A DNA stretch of 60,000 nt from Diphasiastrum complanatum (taxonomy: Eukaryota; Streptophyta; Lycopodiopsida; Lycopodiales; Lycopodiaceae): contig CM055094.1 in the NCBI GenBank assembly GCA_029204225.1, positions 69,061,055 through 69,121,054 of the forward strand. The letters run 5' to 3'. The position numbers and the translations under genes were made by a program. Of the stretch, positions 37,401 to 45,206 are shown piece after piece. Under the pieces are notes generated by a model. It was not told where the DNA came from, did not search any database, and saw nothing but the letters and a program-made list of their open reading frames with translations. Each line of letters starts with the position of its first letter. Position 1 is the first letter of the stretch.

Positions 37401-38418
37401 GTTCATCCAGTACATGCTAGGGCCATATCAGCATGTAGCACTAGGAATTAGAAGCTCTCTTTTCTAAATCATCTCCCCAATCTTTTTACCCATCATGAGC
37501 TCCTCAACAAAGAATTGTAAATTTCGGGAAAACCACACCTTAAATGTAAGTGAAATATGACAAATGATTACCTCTTTATTGACAAGCGCTAGAAACTCCG
37601 CACGCTCTGTACTTACTGACTGCATAAACCTCACGCAACAGGTTGCATTAGTTATTAGGCGGAAAGCTTTCCAATGAACTTATCCACTAGTGCAGATATT
37701 AACGGTAGCCACAGACCCAAATTTGACTTTCTGATTTGATAACAATAGAAAAAGTAAGGGCTTGTGAATCTCACAGAAGCAGAAGCTAGCACAGCAAGTG
37801 CATTGCTGAGATTGTACAACCGATCCTGCTCGTTTTTCTTCTTGGACAAATCAGCTTCTGTGGTTTTTCTTGTTCCAACTGAGGGCACTTGATCTAGTGC
37901 TACAGAGGCTTCTTCTTTTTTTATTCTCTTTTGCTGCTCCTCTTCTTCTTTGGCCTCAACCTTCAAGACAGCATTCCACACTTCTATTACATAGGAAATA
38001 GTACAATGCAGCTTACTGATTGAAGGGAGATGCTCTGATACATCATCTGACATGAAAGTAGAACATCTGTGAGGATTTATGTTAGGAGATTGAGACCTTT
38101 ATTAACTCTTCCTGTTGGCGTAGATATTCTAGCTTCCGCTTGCGCTCTTCAACAGTGTCTTCACTTGGAAGAACTGTGACACCCACTGACTCCACCACCT
38201 CATCTGGTAATGAAGAGAGAGTGGCTTGAACAGCCTCCTCCGGTTTCAACTTTCCAGAGACAAAAGATCTGTATACAGAGAGTAGAAACCATAAGAAAGA
38301 GCACGCTTGACTGTTACAACAAAGCTGAAGTATTGCTTTAGAATGAAAAATACCTGGAAAGAATGAGGAGAGAAGATGGAACGGAGTGGTTCAAAGATAG
38401 ATCAAGCCAGTCCTGCAA
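14670..38418 (-). CDS. LETM1: LETM1-type mitochondrial inner-membrane protein, C-terminal part (eight exons)
   Basis: Eight exons join in phase into 302 codons: 38418-38354, 38268-38097, 37960-37775, 37619-37572, 26480-26334, 22310-22228, 15008-14893 and 14761-14670. The protein starts inside the LETM domain ([18 protein letters not shown]). It continues through [20 protein letters not shown], a Glu/Lys-rich coiled-coil stretch, [43 protein letters not shown] and [16 protein letters not shown]. An EF-hand-like loop ([12 protein letters not shown]) and [12 protein letters not shown] end the protein. This block order is that of plant LETM1 proteins, which act in cation/proton exchange across the mitochondrial inner membrane and in organelle translation. 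The N-terminal presequence, membrane helix and first half of the LETM domain are missing; a good acceptor at 38419 shows an intron continues upstream. Three introns are 11.1, 4.0 and 7.2 kb and full of transposons. No internal stop or frameshift was seen, so the gene may well be functional. Confidence 0.93.
14893..15008 (-). CDS. LETM1: LETM1 exon with the EF-hand loop
   Basis: Acceptor gggtttttcag, then [20 protein letters not shown] through KLTKDE, and donor gtgaag. The first two residues of the calcium-loop motif come from the preceding exon. Confidence 0.93.
15570..15872 (+). repeat. Pair of direct repeats of about 80 bp
   Basis: Units at about 15571-15655 and 15793-15872 share agtctgaagac-ctagtatttag, ttagggtttaggactttt and a ctctctctat-at core ending in agcagtg. 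They lie about 220 bp apart in the LETM1 intron. Confidence 0.7.
15964..16074 (+). pseudogene. LINE reverse transcriptase fragment
   Basis: Thirty-seven codons, [18 protein letters not shown] then [18 protein letters not shown], match the conserved core of non-LTR reverse transcriptases just before the usual D-x-x-x-A-F-D box. The fragment stops directly at the edge of the Copia pol remnant, so that element or a deletion cut it. Confidence 0.7.
16080..16640 (-). pseudogene. Copia RNase H, frameshifted
   Basis: Two overlapping frames give [37 protein letters not shown], then [20 protein letters not shown] and [16 protein letters not shown] frameshift lies near 16350-16390. Confidence 0.82.
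16770..17892 (-). pseudogene. Copia reverse transcriptase, frameshifted
   Basis: The linker ends in [17 protein letters not shown], then the frame shifts. [48 protein letters not shown] and the active-site [10 protein letters not shown] follow. A second shift precedes [12 protein letters not shown] and [12 protein letters not shown]. Confidence 0.85.
17917..18628 (-). pseudogene. Copia integrase
   Basis: Catalytic-core blocks are visible: HSDVCGPM and [11 protein letters not shown] (first Asp region), LRTDRGGEY (second Asp), and [12 protein letters not shown] (Glu). After a frame break near 18190 the C-terminal part follows: [20 protein letters not shown] and [17 protein letters not shown]. 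The catalytic D, D and E are all present. Confidence 0.85.
18649..19050 (-). pseudogene. Copia protease tail and GAG-pre-integrase
   Basis: The frame reads [20 protein letters not shown] and later [18 protein letters not shown] and [12 protein letters not shown]. The zinc-binding HHCC set keeps both His and the first Cys, but the second Cys (normally CEGC) is Ser, so the finger is probably broken. Confidence 0.8.
19061..19387. other. Short unassigned stretch with one minus-strand frame
   Basis: A 61-codon minus frame (19055-19240) has a heptad-like, charged composition but no recognised domain. It may be Copia gag debris. Confidence 0.3.
19388..19795 (+). pseudogene. Ty3/Gypsy reverse transcriptase end and RNase H fragment
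   Basis: Across stops the frame reads [23 protein letters not shown], then [33 protein letters not shown] and [12 protein letters not shown]. After a shift it reads [17 protein letters not shown]. These are the standard Gypsy blocks at the reverse transcriptase/RNase H junction. Three stops (TGA and two TAG) and one frameshift make it non-functional. Confidence 0.75.
19796..21059. other. LETM1 intron, nothing recognised
   Basis: AT-rich DNA without domains or clear repeats. Confidence 0.45.
21060..21819. mobile_element. About 740-bp non-autonomous DNA transposon with 10-bp target duplication
   Basis: TGGTTTGATC occurs exactly at 21060-21069 and 21810-21819. Between them the ends are inverted: CACAGTTGCAC at the left and GTGCAACTA at the right. 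Both ends carry several AAACG(Y)GTTTC-type motifs in the first and last 100 bp, as subterminal transposase sites often do. There is no transposase frame. TIR style and duplication length suggest a Mutator-like or hAT-like MITE; I cannot decide between them. Confidence 0.6.
21395..21470. repeat. GC-rich palindromes inside the DNA transposon
   Basis: Two near-perfect hairpins are adjacent: GCAGGGGGGG-agc-CCCCCCTGC and CGGGGGGG-tcg-CGCCCCCCG. They stand out from AT-rich surroundings. Confidence 0.75.
22228..22310 (-). CDS. LETM1: LETM1 exon with the coiled-coil [19 protein letters not shown]
   Basis: Acceptor tgttctacag and a consensus donor gtaagt. It is phase 0 at the start and leaves two bases at the end, matching the neighbouring exons. 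It is isolated by introns of 4.0 and 7.2 kb. Confidence 0.9.
22311..22928. other. LETM1 intron, nothing recognised
   Basis: No domains. A short plus frame at 22534-22722 has no supporting features. Confidence 0.4.
22929..23038. repeat. Tandem duplication around poly(C) tracts
   Basis: Two units (22929-22989 and 22990-23038) share gcactgaggggtcaagatgggg, a C run (23 and 13 bases) and aaggattctt. Confidence 0.92.
23128..23700. repeat. Minisatellite with higher-order structure, ACATGCA core
   Basis: Three nested repeat types adjoin. A perfect 54-bp tandem pair (23128-23181 and 23182-23235) is followed by about four units of catagattcttgacatgca plus atcataagggtt (23285-23405). A larger array follows in which tgacatgcaagcttcaaatc, tgacatgcaagctttaaatc and tgacatgcatggacaatagg alternate in blocks of about 90-125 bp to 23700. 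The word ACATGCA recurs about twenty times. Confidence 0.92.
24370..24800. repeat. Cluster of short tandem duplications
   Basis: Three diverged pairs follow each other. One is a 35-bp unit with ttctagaggttgcccatcc. Another is a 45-bp unit with tctgagccttcattatagac. The third is a unit with acctgcatatccctcaaagaaaggtcagt. The arrangement looks like stepwise local duplication. Confidence 0.75.
24801..26104. other. LETM1 intron, nothing recognised
   Basis: Open frames are short and lack motifs. Confidence 0.4.
26105..26325. repeat. Diverged tandem duplication of about 130 bp next to a LETM1 exon
   Basis: Units at 26110-26196 and 26240-26322 share attttgag-ctgtgct-cat-atgcagtacaac and aaagct-tgaaat-tcaaaat. 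The second ends about 10 bp from the exon donor at 26333. Confidence 0.7.
26334..26480 (-). CDS. LETM1: LETM1 exon with [11 protein letters not shown]
   Basis: Acceptor gggttttgcag, 49 whole codons from [11 protein letters not shown] to RIPKSLIAQ, donor gtttgg. Confidence 0.92.
26519..27989. other. LETM1 intron, nothing recognised
   Basis: The longest frame (27506-27877, plus) is Thr/Leu/Pro-rich without a recognisable domain. Confidence 0.4.
27990..28470 (-). pseudogene. Possible Gypsy integrase C-terminus/chromodomain remnant
   Basis: On the minus strand [15 protein letters not shown] is close to the Gypsy integrase end block (YxLxLPxGxxIHxVF). It is followed by a short DATLESP segment that could derive from the usual ATWE box. 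Stops are frequent and the match is weak. Confidence 0.35.
28471..30619. other. LETM1 intron, nothing recognised
   Basis: Only short unsupported frames (for example 29222-29497, plus). Confidence 0.4.
30620..31305 (-). pseudogene. LINE reverse transcriptase N-terminal part
   Basis: Two overlapping minus frames form one degenerate protein. The first ends with [13 protein letters not shown] and [20 protein letters not shown]. After a frameshift near 30940 the second gives [40 protein letters not shown] and [15 protein letters not shown]. The W-x-x-x-x-I-x-P-I-x-K-x-G-D-P-x-x-x-x-N-Y block is the hallmark of non-LTR reverse transcriptases. Its downstream part (QxGFR onwards) is absent here; a separate fragment of that region lies at 15964. 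Confidence 0.75.
31563..31643. repeat. (GT)n microsatellite with GC interruptions
   Basis: About 80 bp of GT repeat broken by gcgtg and ggtgcg units. Confidence 0.97.
32029..32057. repeat. Poly(A) run of 29
   Basis: A pure A run in the LETM1 intron. It could be a retroposon tail, but no matching body was identified. Confidence 0.9.
32282..32935 (-). pseudogene. hAT transposase C-terminal remnant
   Basis: Two minus frames separated by about 100 bp form the end of a hAT-type transposase. The first (32935-32666) has [33 protein letters not shown] and [12 protein letters not shown]. The second (32569-32282) has [20 protein letters not shown] then [15 protein letters not shown], matching the hAT dimerisation block (normally SSSACERNWS; here Glu-Gly replaces Glu-Arg). 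The gap may be an intron or a deletion. The catalytic N-terminal two thirds are missing, so it cannot act alone. Confidence 0.72.
33010..33232 (-). pseudogene. Arg/Gly-rich open segment upstream of the hAT remnant
   Basis: Seventy open minus-strand codons between two stops, reading [16 protein letters not shown] then RG-repeats and an acidic Ser-rich end. GRPRGSGK is AT-hook-like. There is no start codon. It could be a linker of the same decayed transposase or chance reading of a CCTCTC-rich plus strand. Confidence 0.3.
33278..33515. repeat. Two diverged tandem units of about 130 bp, first with a telomere-like motif
   Basis: Both units start aaaagtgagcatgaca and share gtgccata, an acattg/gcattta block and tagcatct. 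The first contains CCCTAAACCCTAAACC, two copies of the plant telomere repeat. Confidence 0.6.
33860..34230. repeat. Segment rich in ACGCGTC motifs
   Basis: ACGCGTC or GACGCGT occurs at least five times, with related GTCCGGACGC and GCGTCCG words, between runs of T/A and a (TA)12 microsatellite at 33934-33956. Confidence 0.65.
34234..34463. repeat. 92-bp tandem duplication with expanded (TA)n
   Basis: Units beginning ccggcccggaccctcatg at 34234 and 34326 each continue into tgtccgatatacatataaag, a TA array and tcatagtggcct. The first TA array is about 24 bp, the second about 94 bp (34370-34463). Confidence 0.92.
34310..34566. repeat. Cluster of GGTACC(G) palindromes
   Basis: GGTAC words recur about ten times here, mainly at 34476-34566, many as full GGTACC palindromes. 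Confidence 0.75.
35024..35349 (+). pseudogene. Unknown charged, helical open frame with one in-frame TAG
   Basis: I do not recognise this protein. The frame starts [17 protein letters not shown] and runs 71 codons to TAG at 35237-35239. It then stays open as [20 protein letters not shown] to a second TAG at 35347, about 108 codons in all. Composition is Glu/Arg/Lys-rich and suggests a continuous helix or coiled coil. Upstream, 34900-35010 is a purine-rich leader of gtgagag repeats, and ataaataag at about 34847 could be a TATA box. The block is much more GC-rich than the flanking intron. It may belong to an unidentified transposon. Confidence 0.4.
35350..35882. other. Spacer between the two convergent unknown frames
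   Basis: Noncoding, AT-richer. It would contain both 3' ends if the frames are expressed. No terminator or repeat recognised. Confidence 0.4.
35883..36905 (-). pseudogene. Proline-rich AT-hook protein frame with one in-frame TAG
   Basis: One minus frame of 341 codons is open except for TAG at 36408-36410. It starts [18 protein letters not shown], with an in-frame TAG two codons upstream. Residues 40-210 are rich in Pro, Ala and Ser with short repeats ([23 protein letters not shown]). Two AT-hook cores follow, [15 protein letters not shown] and [11 protein letters not shown], which in other proteins bind the minor groove of AT-rich DNA. The C terminus is acidic ([12 protein letters not shown]). 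It is convergent with the plus-strand frame at 35024 and lies upstream of the hAT remnant on the same strand. It could be part of that or another transposon, or a captured gene. Function unknown. Confidence 0.45.
36906..37571. other. LETM1 intron, nothing recognised
   Basis: AT-rich DNA leading to the donor of the 16-codon exon. Confidence 0.5.
37572..37619 (-). CDS. LETM1: LETM1 16-codon exon
   Basis: Acceptor ggtttatgcag, [16 protein letters not shown], donor gtaatc. The 11.1-kb intron follows it. Confidence 0.9.
37775..37960 (-). CDS. LETM1: LETM1 exon with the Glu/Lys-rich linker
   Basis: It runs from [19 protein letters not shown] to [13 protein letters not shown] in 62 whole codons, with donor gtgaga. 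The acceptor (tcttgaag) is not strong, so the exact start could shift by a few codons. Confidence 0.88.
38097..38268 (-). CDS. LETM1: LETM1 exon after the LETM core
   Basis: Acceptor ctctgtatacag, then [17 protein letters not shown] to [14 protein letters not shown]; donor gtctca is non-consensus. Confidence 0.92.
38354..38418 (-). CDS. LETM1: LETM1 exon, most upstream one found
   Basis: Acceptor cctctcttgcag, [20 protein letters not shown] plus two bases, donor gtattt. Further upstream exons were looked for up to about 47 kb and not recognised. Confidence 0.93.
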
Positions 38419-39342
38419 CTGCAAGAGAGGAAAAAAGTCTAAATTGGAACACTGATCTTATTCTTGCCTGACGGACAACAACTTTAAATCAAAGTCCCAG
38501 ATATTGAATGTTATGACCAATTTTCAGCAGAGCAGCAGCAAACCAATTTCAAGAAACATTGATACTAAATATGTCCAAGTAGAGCTAATTTTGCATAAAA
38601 ACCTTCATATGATCAGCACTGCCCTTGATTTGAAGCTTGTAAGACCAGAAAATGCAGGTTGGTAATGCAAAATATCAAAAAGAATCTATTTGAAAATCTA
38701 ACCTCAATCTCAAATATCTTCCGAGGCACTTCGTTTAACATAGATTACCAATACCCATCAAAGCAAACTTCTTGCTATGAAAATTGTGGCTGGAGGGTTT
38801 GAGATATTGAAAATCAGAATAAGCACAGCAGAAAGTGCCAAGTATTGCTCCTAAGTTTGAGGTTCACGTACAACTATGTCCGATTAAAGCTTAAAAATTG
38901 CACTTAATAAGTTCAAAGGAGGAGTTCAACCACCTCCTGGCTTAGGCGTTGAACCCCACGTTTCAAATCCATTCTCGTACTTTGCCCACCCTCTCTTTGA
39001 AGTCCATTAGCCATTCAACTTCTCTGTTTACTGAAATGCTCTTTCATGAATAAATCACTTCAAACACTTACTATAGTACTATAGTACCTTAAGCATTCCC
39101 AAGTCTCTGAATCAACCAAAACACCTATGTAAAAGAAGGTTCCCACCCACGGTCCTTCCTTGATTCAGACACCTGGACCCAAGAGCTGTAGCCCGCGGGT
39201 GCGGTTGACCAAGGGTGGCAACCTTCCATTGTGTAAAAAAATCTCAGAAAACTCCCCCTCAAGAACAATTTTGTAAGTACATATCCAAGAAAACCATCAG
39301 AGCATTACCCCTCAAAAGAGTTATGTCAGAAAATTGTGGATA
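38419..39342. other. LETM1 upstream intron, no exon recognised
   Basis: Directly upstream of the first identified exon. I looked for the LETM-domain exon in all minus frames without success. Confidence 0.45.
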
Positions 39343-39347
39343 CCCAT

Positions 39348-39841
39348 TGTAAAGACCACTAGGGAAAAACCCCTAAGATGAGGATCGGAAAACACAATAA
39401 GAGAGACAATGGAGCAAAACCACCCAACCAATCCTAGATCCCTCTTGGAGAATCCTCCTGGATCTAGCCCCCAAGCCATGCCATGTGATAGCAAGAGGAG
39501 AAGAGCTCATCAGGTAACCTAGACCAAAGTTATCGACGGAATAATCACTACCTCAATATATAGAGACTAGGATCATGTGCATGACCACATGCAATCCCCC
39601 ATGCAGGTCAACTATAAATAGGTTACAGCTCTTCATGCATACCTCCTGCCTATATCAATCACACGTACATGCACTACTCCATATGTATCAATTAGAGTGT
39701 CTTGATCCTCTCAAGCTTACTAGTCACCAACAGGCCTCGACGTGGAATAACATCTAGGTGTGACCAATTAACTCGAACACTGGAGGGCTGGTCTACCATA
39801 TTAAGACTATTACATGTCCTTAACCAAATATGGCCGTAACA
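39348..39841 (-). repeat. 3' LTR of the LARD-like element
   Basis: Same length as the 5' LTR and colinear without gaps. Confidence 0.9.
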
Positions 39842-39854
39842 TTCTTCCTCCCTT
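39842..39854 (-). promoter_or_regulatory. Polypurine tract of the LARD-like element
   Basis: The minus strand reads aagggaggaagaa immediately before the 3' LTR. Confidence 0.85.
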
Positions 39855-42467
39855 AAATAGGATCTGTCCTCAGAACGGGAAAAAGAAAACATGAAACTAT
39901 TCCTTAAGCTTTCAAATCTTACCCATGAACCATTATTCTTAGTCTAATCTTACATCTGAATAAGTACTCAGAGATGCAACAATATTTAAATTGCTTGCCT
40001 CTACTCATGAATACTGATTCAAATTTCCAAAGATACACTAAGCTATAAATTTTCCAAATGGGTTGATCCTATCCAAAAGAAGAGGTTATCACCTTCGTGT
40101 AATCCCAATTACAAGAAACACTGGGTGACTTATCTTATTTCATAAATCAAATCCAAAAGCTGAAGAAATTCCATTCTAATGTATTGTAGAAAATAATGCT
40201 TTTTGGTACACATATTCTAAAATACCACAATTCAATCATCTAAAATCTCTAGGAGATCCATCAAGTCTCAGACAACTAAAACTCAAACCAGAGTATTGCA
40301 GTTACTCTAATGAGTTAACAGCCCCATTTCTAGCATCACATGCAAGAAATCAGCAACTATCTGTATCTTAATAGATTAATCTGTCTCCTATAAATCTGGA
40401 GATATAGACTGAACTTTGTACACAAGCACTTATAAACTACAATATGAAAGATAAGCAAATTCCTCATAAGTAATTACTTAATGAAAATGCCTGTGAGATC
40501 CACACAATCTCAGGTACATACTCAAGTAAAGAAATTTAGAGTTCAACCAACAAATCTAAATCCTTAACTCACGCAATTGATCAAGAATTACTCATTATCT
40601 TAAGAATCCTCATTTTCTTAAAATCTTCAAATGACTTTTAAGTATCAATTTATGATTCGTCAATCATAAACATTTAGAATCTTATGATTCGTCAATCATA
40701 ATTTACAGGATTCTAAACCATATTTAATCATTGGAAGATACTGGAGTATAATCACAGCATCCTACTCAGGAAATATAAGAATCATTCTGAAATCTTTTCC
40801 ACAAGGAAAATAACTGGATTCCAAGAATATTCTTCCAATTTGATTCTTAACCAGATTATGAGTTCCAAATTCTACAATCATCCAAGTAATTAAAGACCAT
40901 TATAACATTCATCTTTAACAATATAAACTTTATACAATCTCCTAGAACAACATCTAGAGATTACAAAGTTCTGCTGAATTCCCAAAATTCAGTTTACCAT
41001 TCTTGGAACCAGTAGGATCCGGTATCCAATTGAGCTCACAGGGATACTATCACTAATGAATCAAGTTCATTTCTCAACTGAGAAATACTCATCCAAGAAT
41101 TCAATATCCTATACACACAATCTCCTAGCGAATCCAAACGACTCAAAAATTATGTCTTACAAGCAATACAGAAAACAAACAGTTTCCGGTGAATTTTCTT
41201 CACACTGTCCGTTTTACCAATTAACTTCCACATAAGTAAATCAACTACTCAAGTTAATTGCTCATGATTTAGAAATCTTAAATGTCCAGGTGCAGCTCTT
41301 AATTGTACATGTACAACACCACATTTAGATCCATAACCAAATCATTCATAAGTTAACCTATAGATCTTATCAGAATAGATCTGTTAACTCTGCAAGTAAT
41401 TGTCAAACACAATACTTGATCATATGTCTATGTTCAACAACTAGGTTAAGTGCACTAGATAACCTTAGTAACCAAGAATTCATAGTAGATCTAAACAAGA
41501 TTAATCGTGCACATTTGAGAATAATCTCACTATGACCCAGTACATAAACACATGTCCTTATTTGGCAGATTCCTCCAAAATCCGCATATGTTACTCACAT
41601 ATATCACTGAGAATCTTGTAACTCAGCTACAGAAGATTCTATTTATCTTGAGTAAATGACATATTTGGCAAATCTCTGAAGTAAATAATTCCACATCACA
41701 AGTATTCCAACCATCATACTTTTATCCACAAAATTCCTTCAACCAATCAACCTACTTCAGATCTTAGTGTACAAACTAAGATTAGGCTGACTTATACAGA
41801 AATCTTTGGGCATAAGGTTAAGATTAAAGCTTTATTCCTTTGATCCAATCCATAACTAAATGGTACTTGGTAGCCAATCAATGAACCTTAATTTAATCTT
41901 TACCACTGCTTCCCATATTCATGAATATCTCATAGCTCAAAACTCCCAAAACTACACTAGTTCCAGATTATTCAAAACAATCACTAGAGATTTCCTCTAT
42001 TCCCAAAGGATAGTTCCACCAATGCACACAAACTGGATTTCACAAAAGAAATCTATGCAACTGGTTGATCCCATGAAAGTCTTATTCCTATCATTTTCTT
42101 CTCCCCCTTTTAATAGAAATTCCATAATTTCAATTTTAAAGTTCCCAGGAGACGTTCCCAATTCTAGGAAGGGGTGTAGCCCTTGTTTTTTCCATGTTGA
42201 AGGCATGGTATCATAAACGGTATAAGATATCAAAGATACTCTCAATAATGAACTATCAAATAGAGATAATCGATTGGGTTCAGGAAGTCAAAATTCCACT
42301 TAATCAACTGAAACATCAATTAATTCTGAGTTATATTCACAAAACTGAAATGGAAGCTTAAATTCATATAACTTTAACAGTCCTTCAGAACCTCGTTCTA
42401 CACTAGAAGGAATTATATGAATTTCAATCCAATTGTCTTGTATTTAAGAAATTTCTAAAAAGTAGAG

Positions 42468-42472
<5 letters not shown>

Positions 42473-42531
<59 letters not shown>
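42473..42531. repeat. (AG)n microsatellite
   Basis: About 29 AG units inside the LARD-like element. Confidence 0.97.
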
Positions 42532-42534
<3 letters not shown>

Positions 42535-44530
42535 TTAAGGGTTTCCGATTTGGAATTTATGAGATACCATTGAGGGATCCGGATCTATATCTCATAACCT
42601 CTCCAAATACCCTAAACAGGTGTAACCAATGGTTTCAACTGTTAGCATTACTAATAATGTAAATACTAACCACTGGCCTACAGATCATTCTTGCACAAGA
42701 ATTCCTCTTCGAAATCCCTGACGTCCCATACCATCAGTTTTTTCTCCAAGAAAGTTCTTTGCTTTTAGATCTGCTCATCAGAAAATCAAAAAGATTATCT
42801 GACCATCCTATATCCAAATATAGGATCCAATCTTCAACCATTTCCAAAAAAAAATTACCTCCAACTATTGAATTCTCCATTTCCTTCAGTTTTCACAGTA
42901 GACGACAATATCATCTTTGAATACCACTAGGCATTGACCCCCAGTATGGACGAGAAACCTCGTTCATATACAGTAATGACCTAAGTCTTCATAACCAGAA
43001 GGAAAAATTCAAAATAGCTGAAGTATATACCAATAGATATCCAGTATCTATATCAGAAATGGTACAAGAAATTCAGTTCCTTCAAGAAAATCATTTAACC
43101 GCATTATCTGATAATCCAAAGATCTCAACTCGATCTGGATTTCCAATACCAGATATGCACATATCTATTCCACCAAATACCAGAGTACCCCATATTTGTT
43201 CCTAATGGATCACAATAGTCCAGTGCCAAAATTATGATTTAACAAGAATCTGCACATGGTATTTCCGTCACATAAAATAACCCCTCTGGTTGGTACTATC
43301 ATCCCGAATTCCTAGCATCTGAGAGTTACAACTATCAGGAATAAGGTTCCAGTACAAATGTGAATCCAGTGCCTGTTCTTGCTCCATGTCACAATTTTCA
43401 GATAGGGTCAACTCATGGTTCTATAGATATCCAAAATAAATTCAACTTAATGAATTCAAAATACCGGTGCTATGCAATTTCTATACAGGGATTATTAACC
43501 AATCCAAATTACACCACACTGTCACATTTACCTACAGATGTGTCTCATTTTCTTCCTCCCTTAGATTTGTTCCCAGTTATCCGAAAAATTTCATCAGCAA
43601 AGGCACCAAAAATTCCCTTGACACAAGTAAAGGTTAGGCTACGTCCATTTTGACCACACCACTTCATTTTCATTACTTCGTTAAAGTTGCCTGAATCAAT
43701 AAAATTTGGTTCCGAGTACTCTTTACGATATTCTATACACTTGATTTTTTTAATCGAATATAGAGCTACCTCCCAAAAATTATGACCTTATTCCATTTAT
43801 TCACTTTAACAAGTATCTGAAAAGCTTTAGTTTCCTCAATCCTAAAGATCAAAATCTTTTAGGATAACCTATCGGTGCAACACCAAAGTTGAAAAGGAAG
43901 AACCTTAAAAGTACCATTTAACTCAATTTACTAAGAATAATCTTACTCCAGAGTTAAATCGATAAAAAGCACAGTACCAGGGGTCCAAAATCCCCACTGA
44001 CTGGGTACTTGCCTGGAGAACCAAACCACTACCATTGTCAAGATTGGTTTAATAAAATTTAGACCGATTATTACAGCTTGACACAAAAAACAACAGTATT
44101 AAGTTCTCAAAAAAGCTAGGCTTACAAGTAATTGTCAAGTTGATAAGGACTTTATACACGCATATTGTCCACAGAGAAGAAAAAAACCAAATTCTTTCTA
44201 CCTCTTACCAGAAAACAATATCTAAAACCAAGTTTACAGCTTTGACACACATGCCCAAAGGAATCAAAATTCCTCTCACTGGAGGCTAGTAACTCAAATT
44301 TCCCGAGTTCCCAAAATCACTTTTGGAACCATTTTTGAAGTCACTACACGTCAAGCTCTTAAAACCTCGGTTGATCAACATGCACACACATGCAATTTTA
44401 TAAATTGTGGTCCCTCAACTCCAAAATACTCAACCCAAGCACAAAAGGGAAAAGGCTTCTCAAAACCTAATAAATTTTAGGTGTTGGAATTTTCCAGCCG
44501 TCATCACCCAAGAAAGGGTGGCTGCCCAAG

Positions 44531-44540
44531 CGCGCGCGCG

Positions 44541-44591
<51 letters not shown>

Positions 44592-44599
44592 GAGAGAGC
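44531..44599. repeat. (CG)n(GA)n compound microsatellite
   Basis: A short CG run passes into about 28 GA units, close to the 5' LTR of the LARD-like element. Confidence 0.95.
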
Positions 44600-44693
44600 A
44601 GGTCGTGCATTTTCAGGTTCATCCAGGACGCTCTACACATGCCTTCTACAGTAGCATTTCTCTCCATCCTATCCAAAAACCGTATCTTAGTCG

Positions 44694-44706
44694 GGCTCTG
44701 ATACCA
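44694..44706 (-). promoter_or_regulatory. Primer binding site, initiator tRNA-Met type
   Basis: The minus strand reads TGGTATCAGAGCC one base inside the 5' LTR, an exact match to the usual Met primer complement. This fixes the orientation. Confidence 0.9.
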
Positions 44707-44707
44707 A

Positions 44708-45201
44708 TGTAAAGACCACTAGGAAAAAACCCCTAAGATGAGGATAGGAAAACACAATAAAAGAGACAATGGAGCAAAACCACCCAACCAATCCTAGATC
44801 CCTCTTGGAGAATCCTCCTGGATCTAGCCCCCAAGCCATGCCATGTGATAGCAAGAGGAGAAGAGCTCATCAGGTAACCTAGACCAAAGTCGTCGAAGGA
44901 ATAATCACTACCTCAATATATAGAGAGTAGGATCCTGTGCATGACCACATGCAATCCCCCATGCAAGTCAACTATAAATAGGTTACAGCTCTTCATGCAT
45001 ACCTCCTGCCTATATCAGTCACACGTACATGCACTACTCCATATGTCTCAATTAGAGTGTCTGGATCCTCTCAAGCTTACTAGTCACCAACAGGCCTCAA
45101 CGTGGAATAAAATCTAGGCGTGACCAATAAACTCGAACACTGAAGGGCCGGTCTACCATTTTAGGACTATTACATGTCCTTAACCGAATATGGTCGTAAC
45201 A
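44708..45201 (-). repeat. 5' LTR of the LARD-like element
   Basis: On the minus strand it begins TGTTACGACCATATTC and ends GTGGTCTTTACA, followed after one base by the primer site. Confidence 0.9.
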
Positions 45202-45206
45202 CCCGT

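Larger units (their letters stand above)
39348..45201 (-). mobile_element. Nearly intact non-coding LTR retrotransposon (LARD-like)
   Basis: Two 494-bp direct repeats starting TG and ending CA bound 4.87 kb of internal DNA. On the minus strand the order is 5' LTR, Met primer site, internal region, polypurine tract, 3' LTR. Flanking pentamers CCCAT (39343-39347) and CCCGT (45202-45206) fit a 5-bp target duplication with one change. The LTRs differ at roughly 20 positions (about 4-5%), so the insertion is not recent. No gag or pol block is present, which matches a large retrotransposon derivative mobilised by a partner. AG/GA microsatellites lie at 42473-42531 and 44544-44599. Confidence 0.88.

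Noticed and set aside
38700-38745. Possible LETM1 exon reading MLNEVPRKIFEIE
   Set aside because: It does not match the LETM domain that should precede LQDWLDLS and lacks a convincing acceptor.
41860-42245. Overlapping plus and minus frames inside the LARD-like element
   Set aside because: Neither has gag or pol blocks; they look like chance openings.
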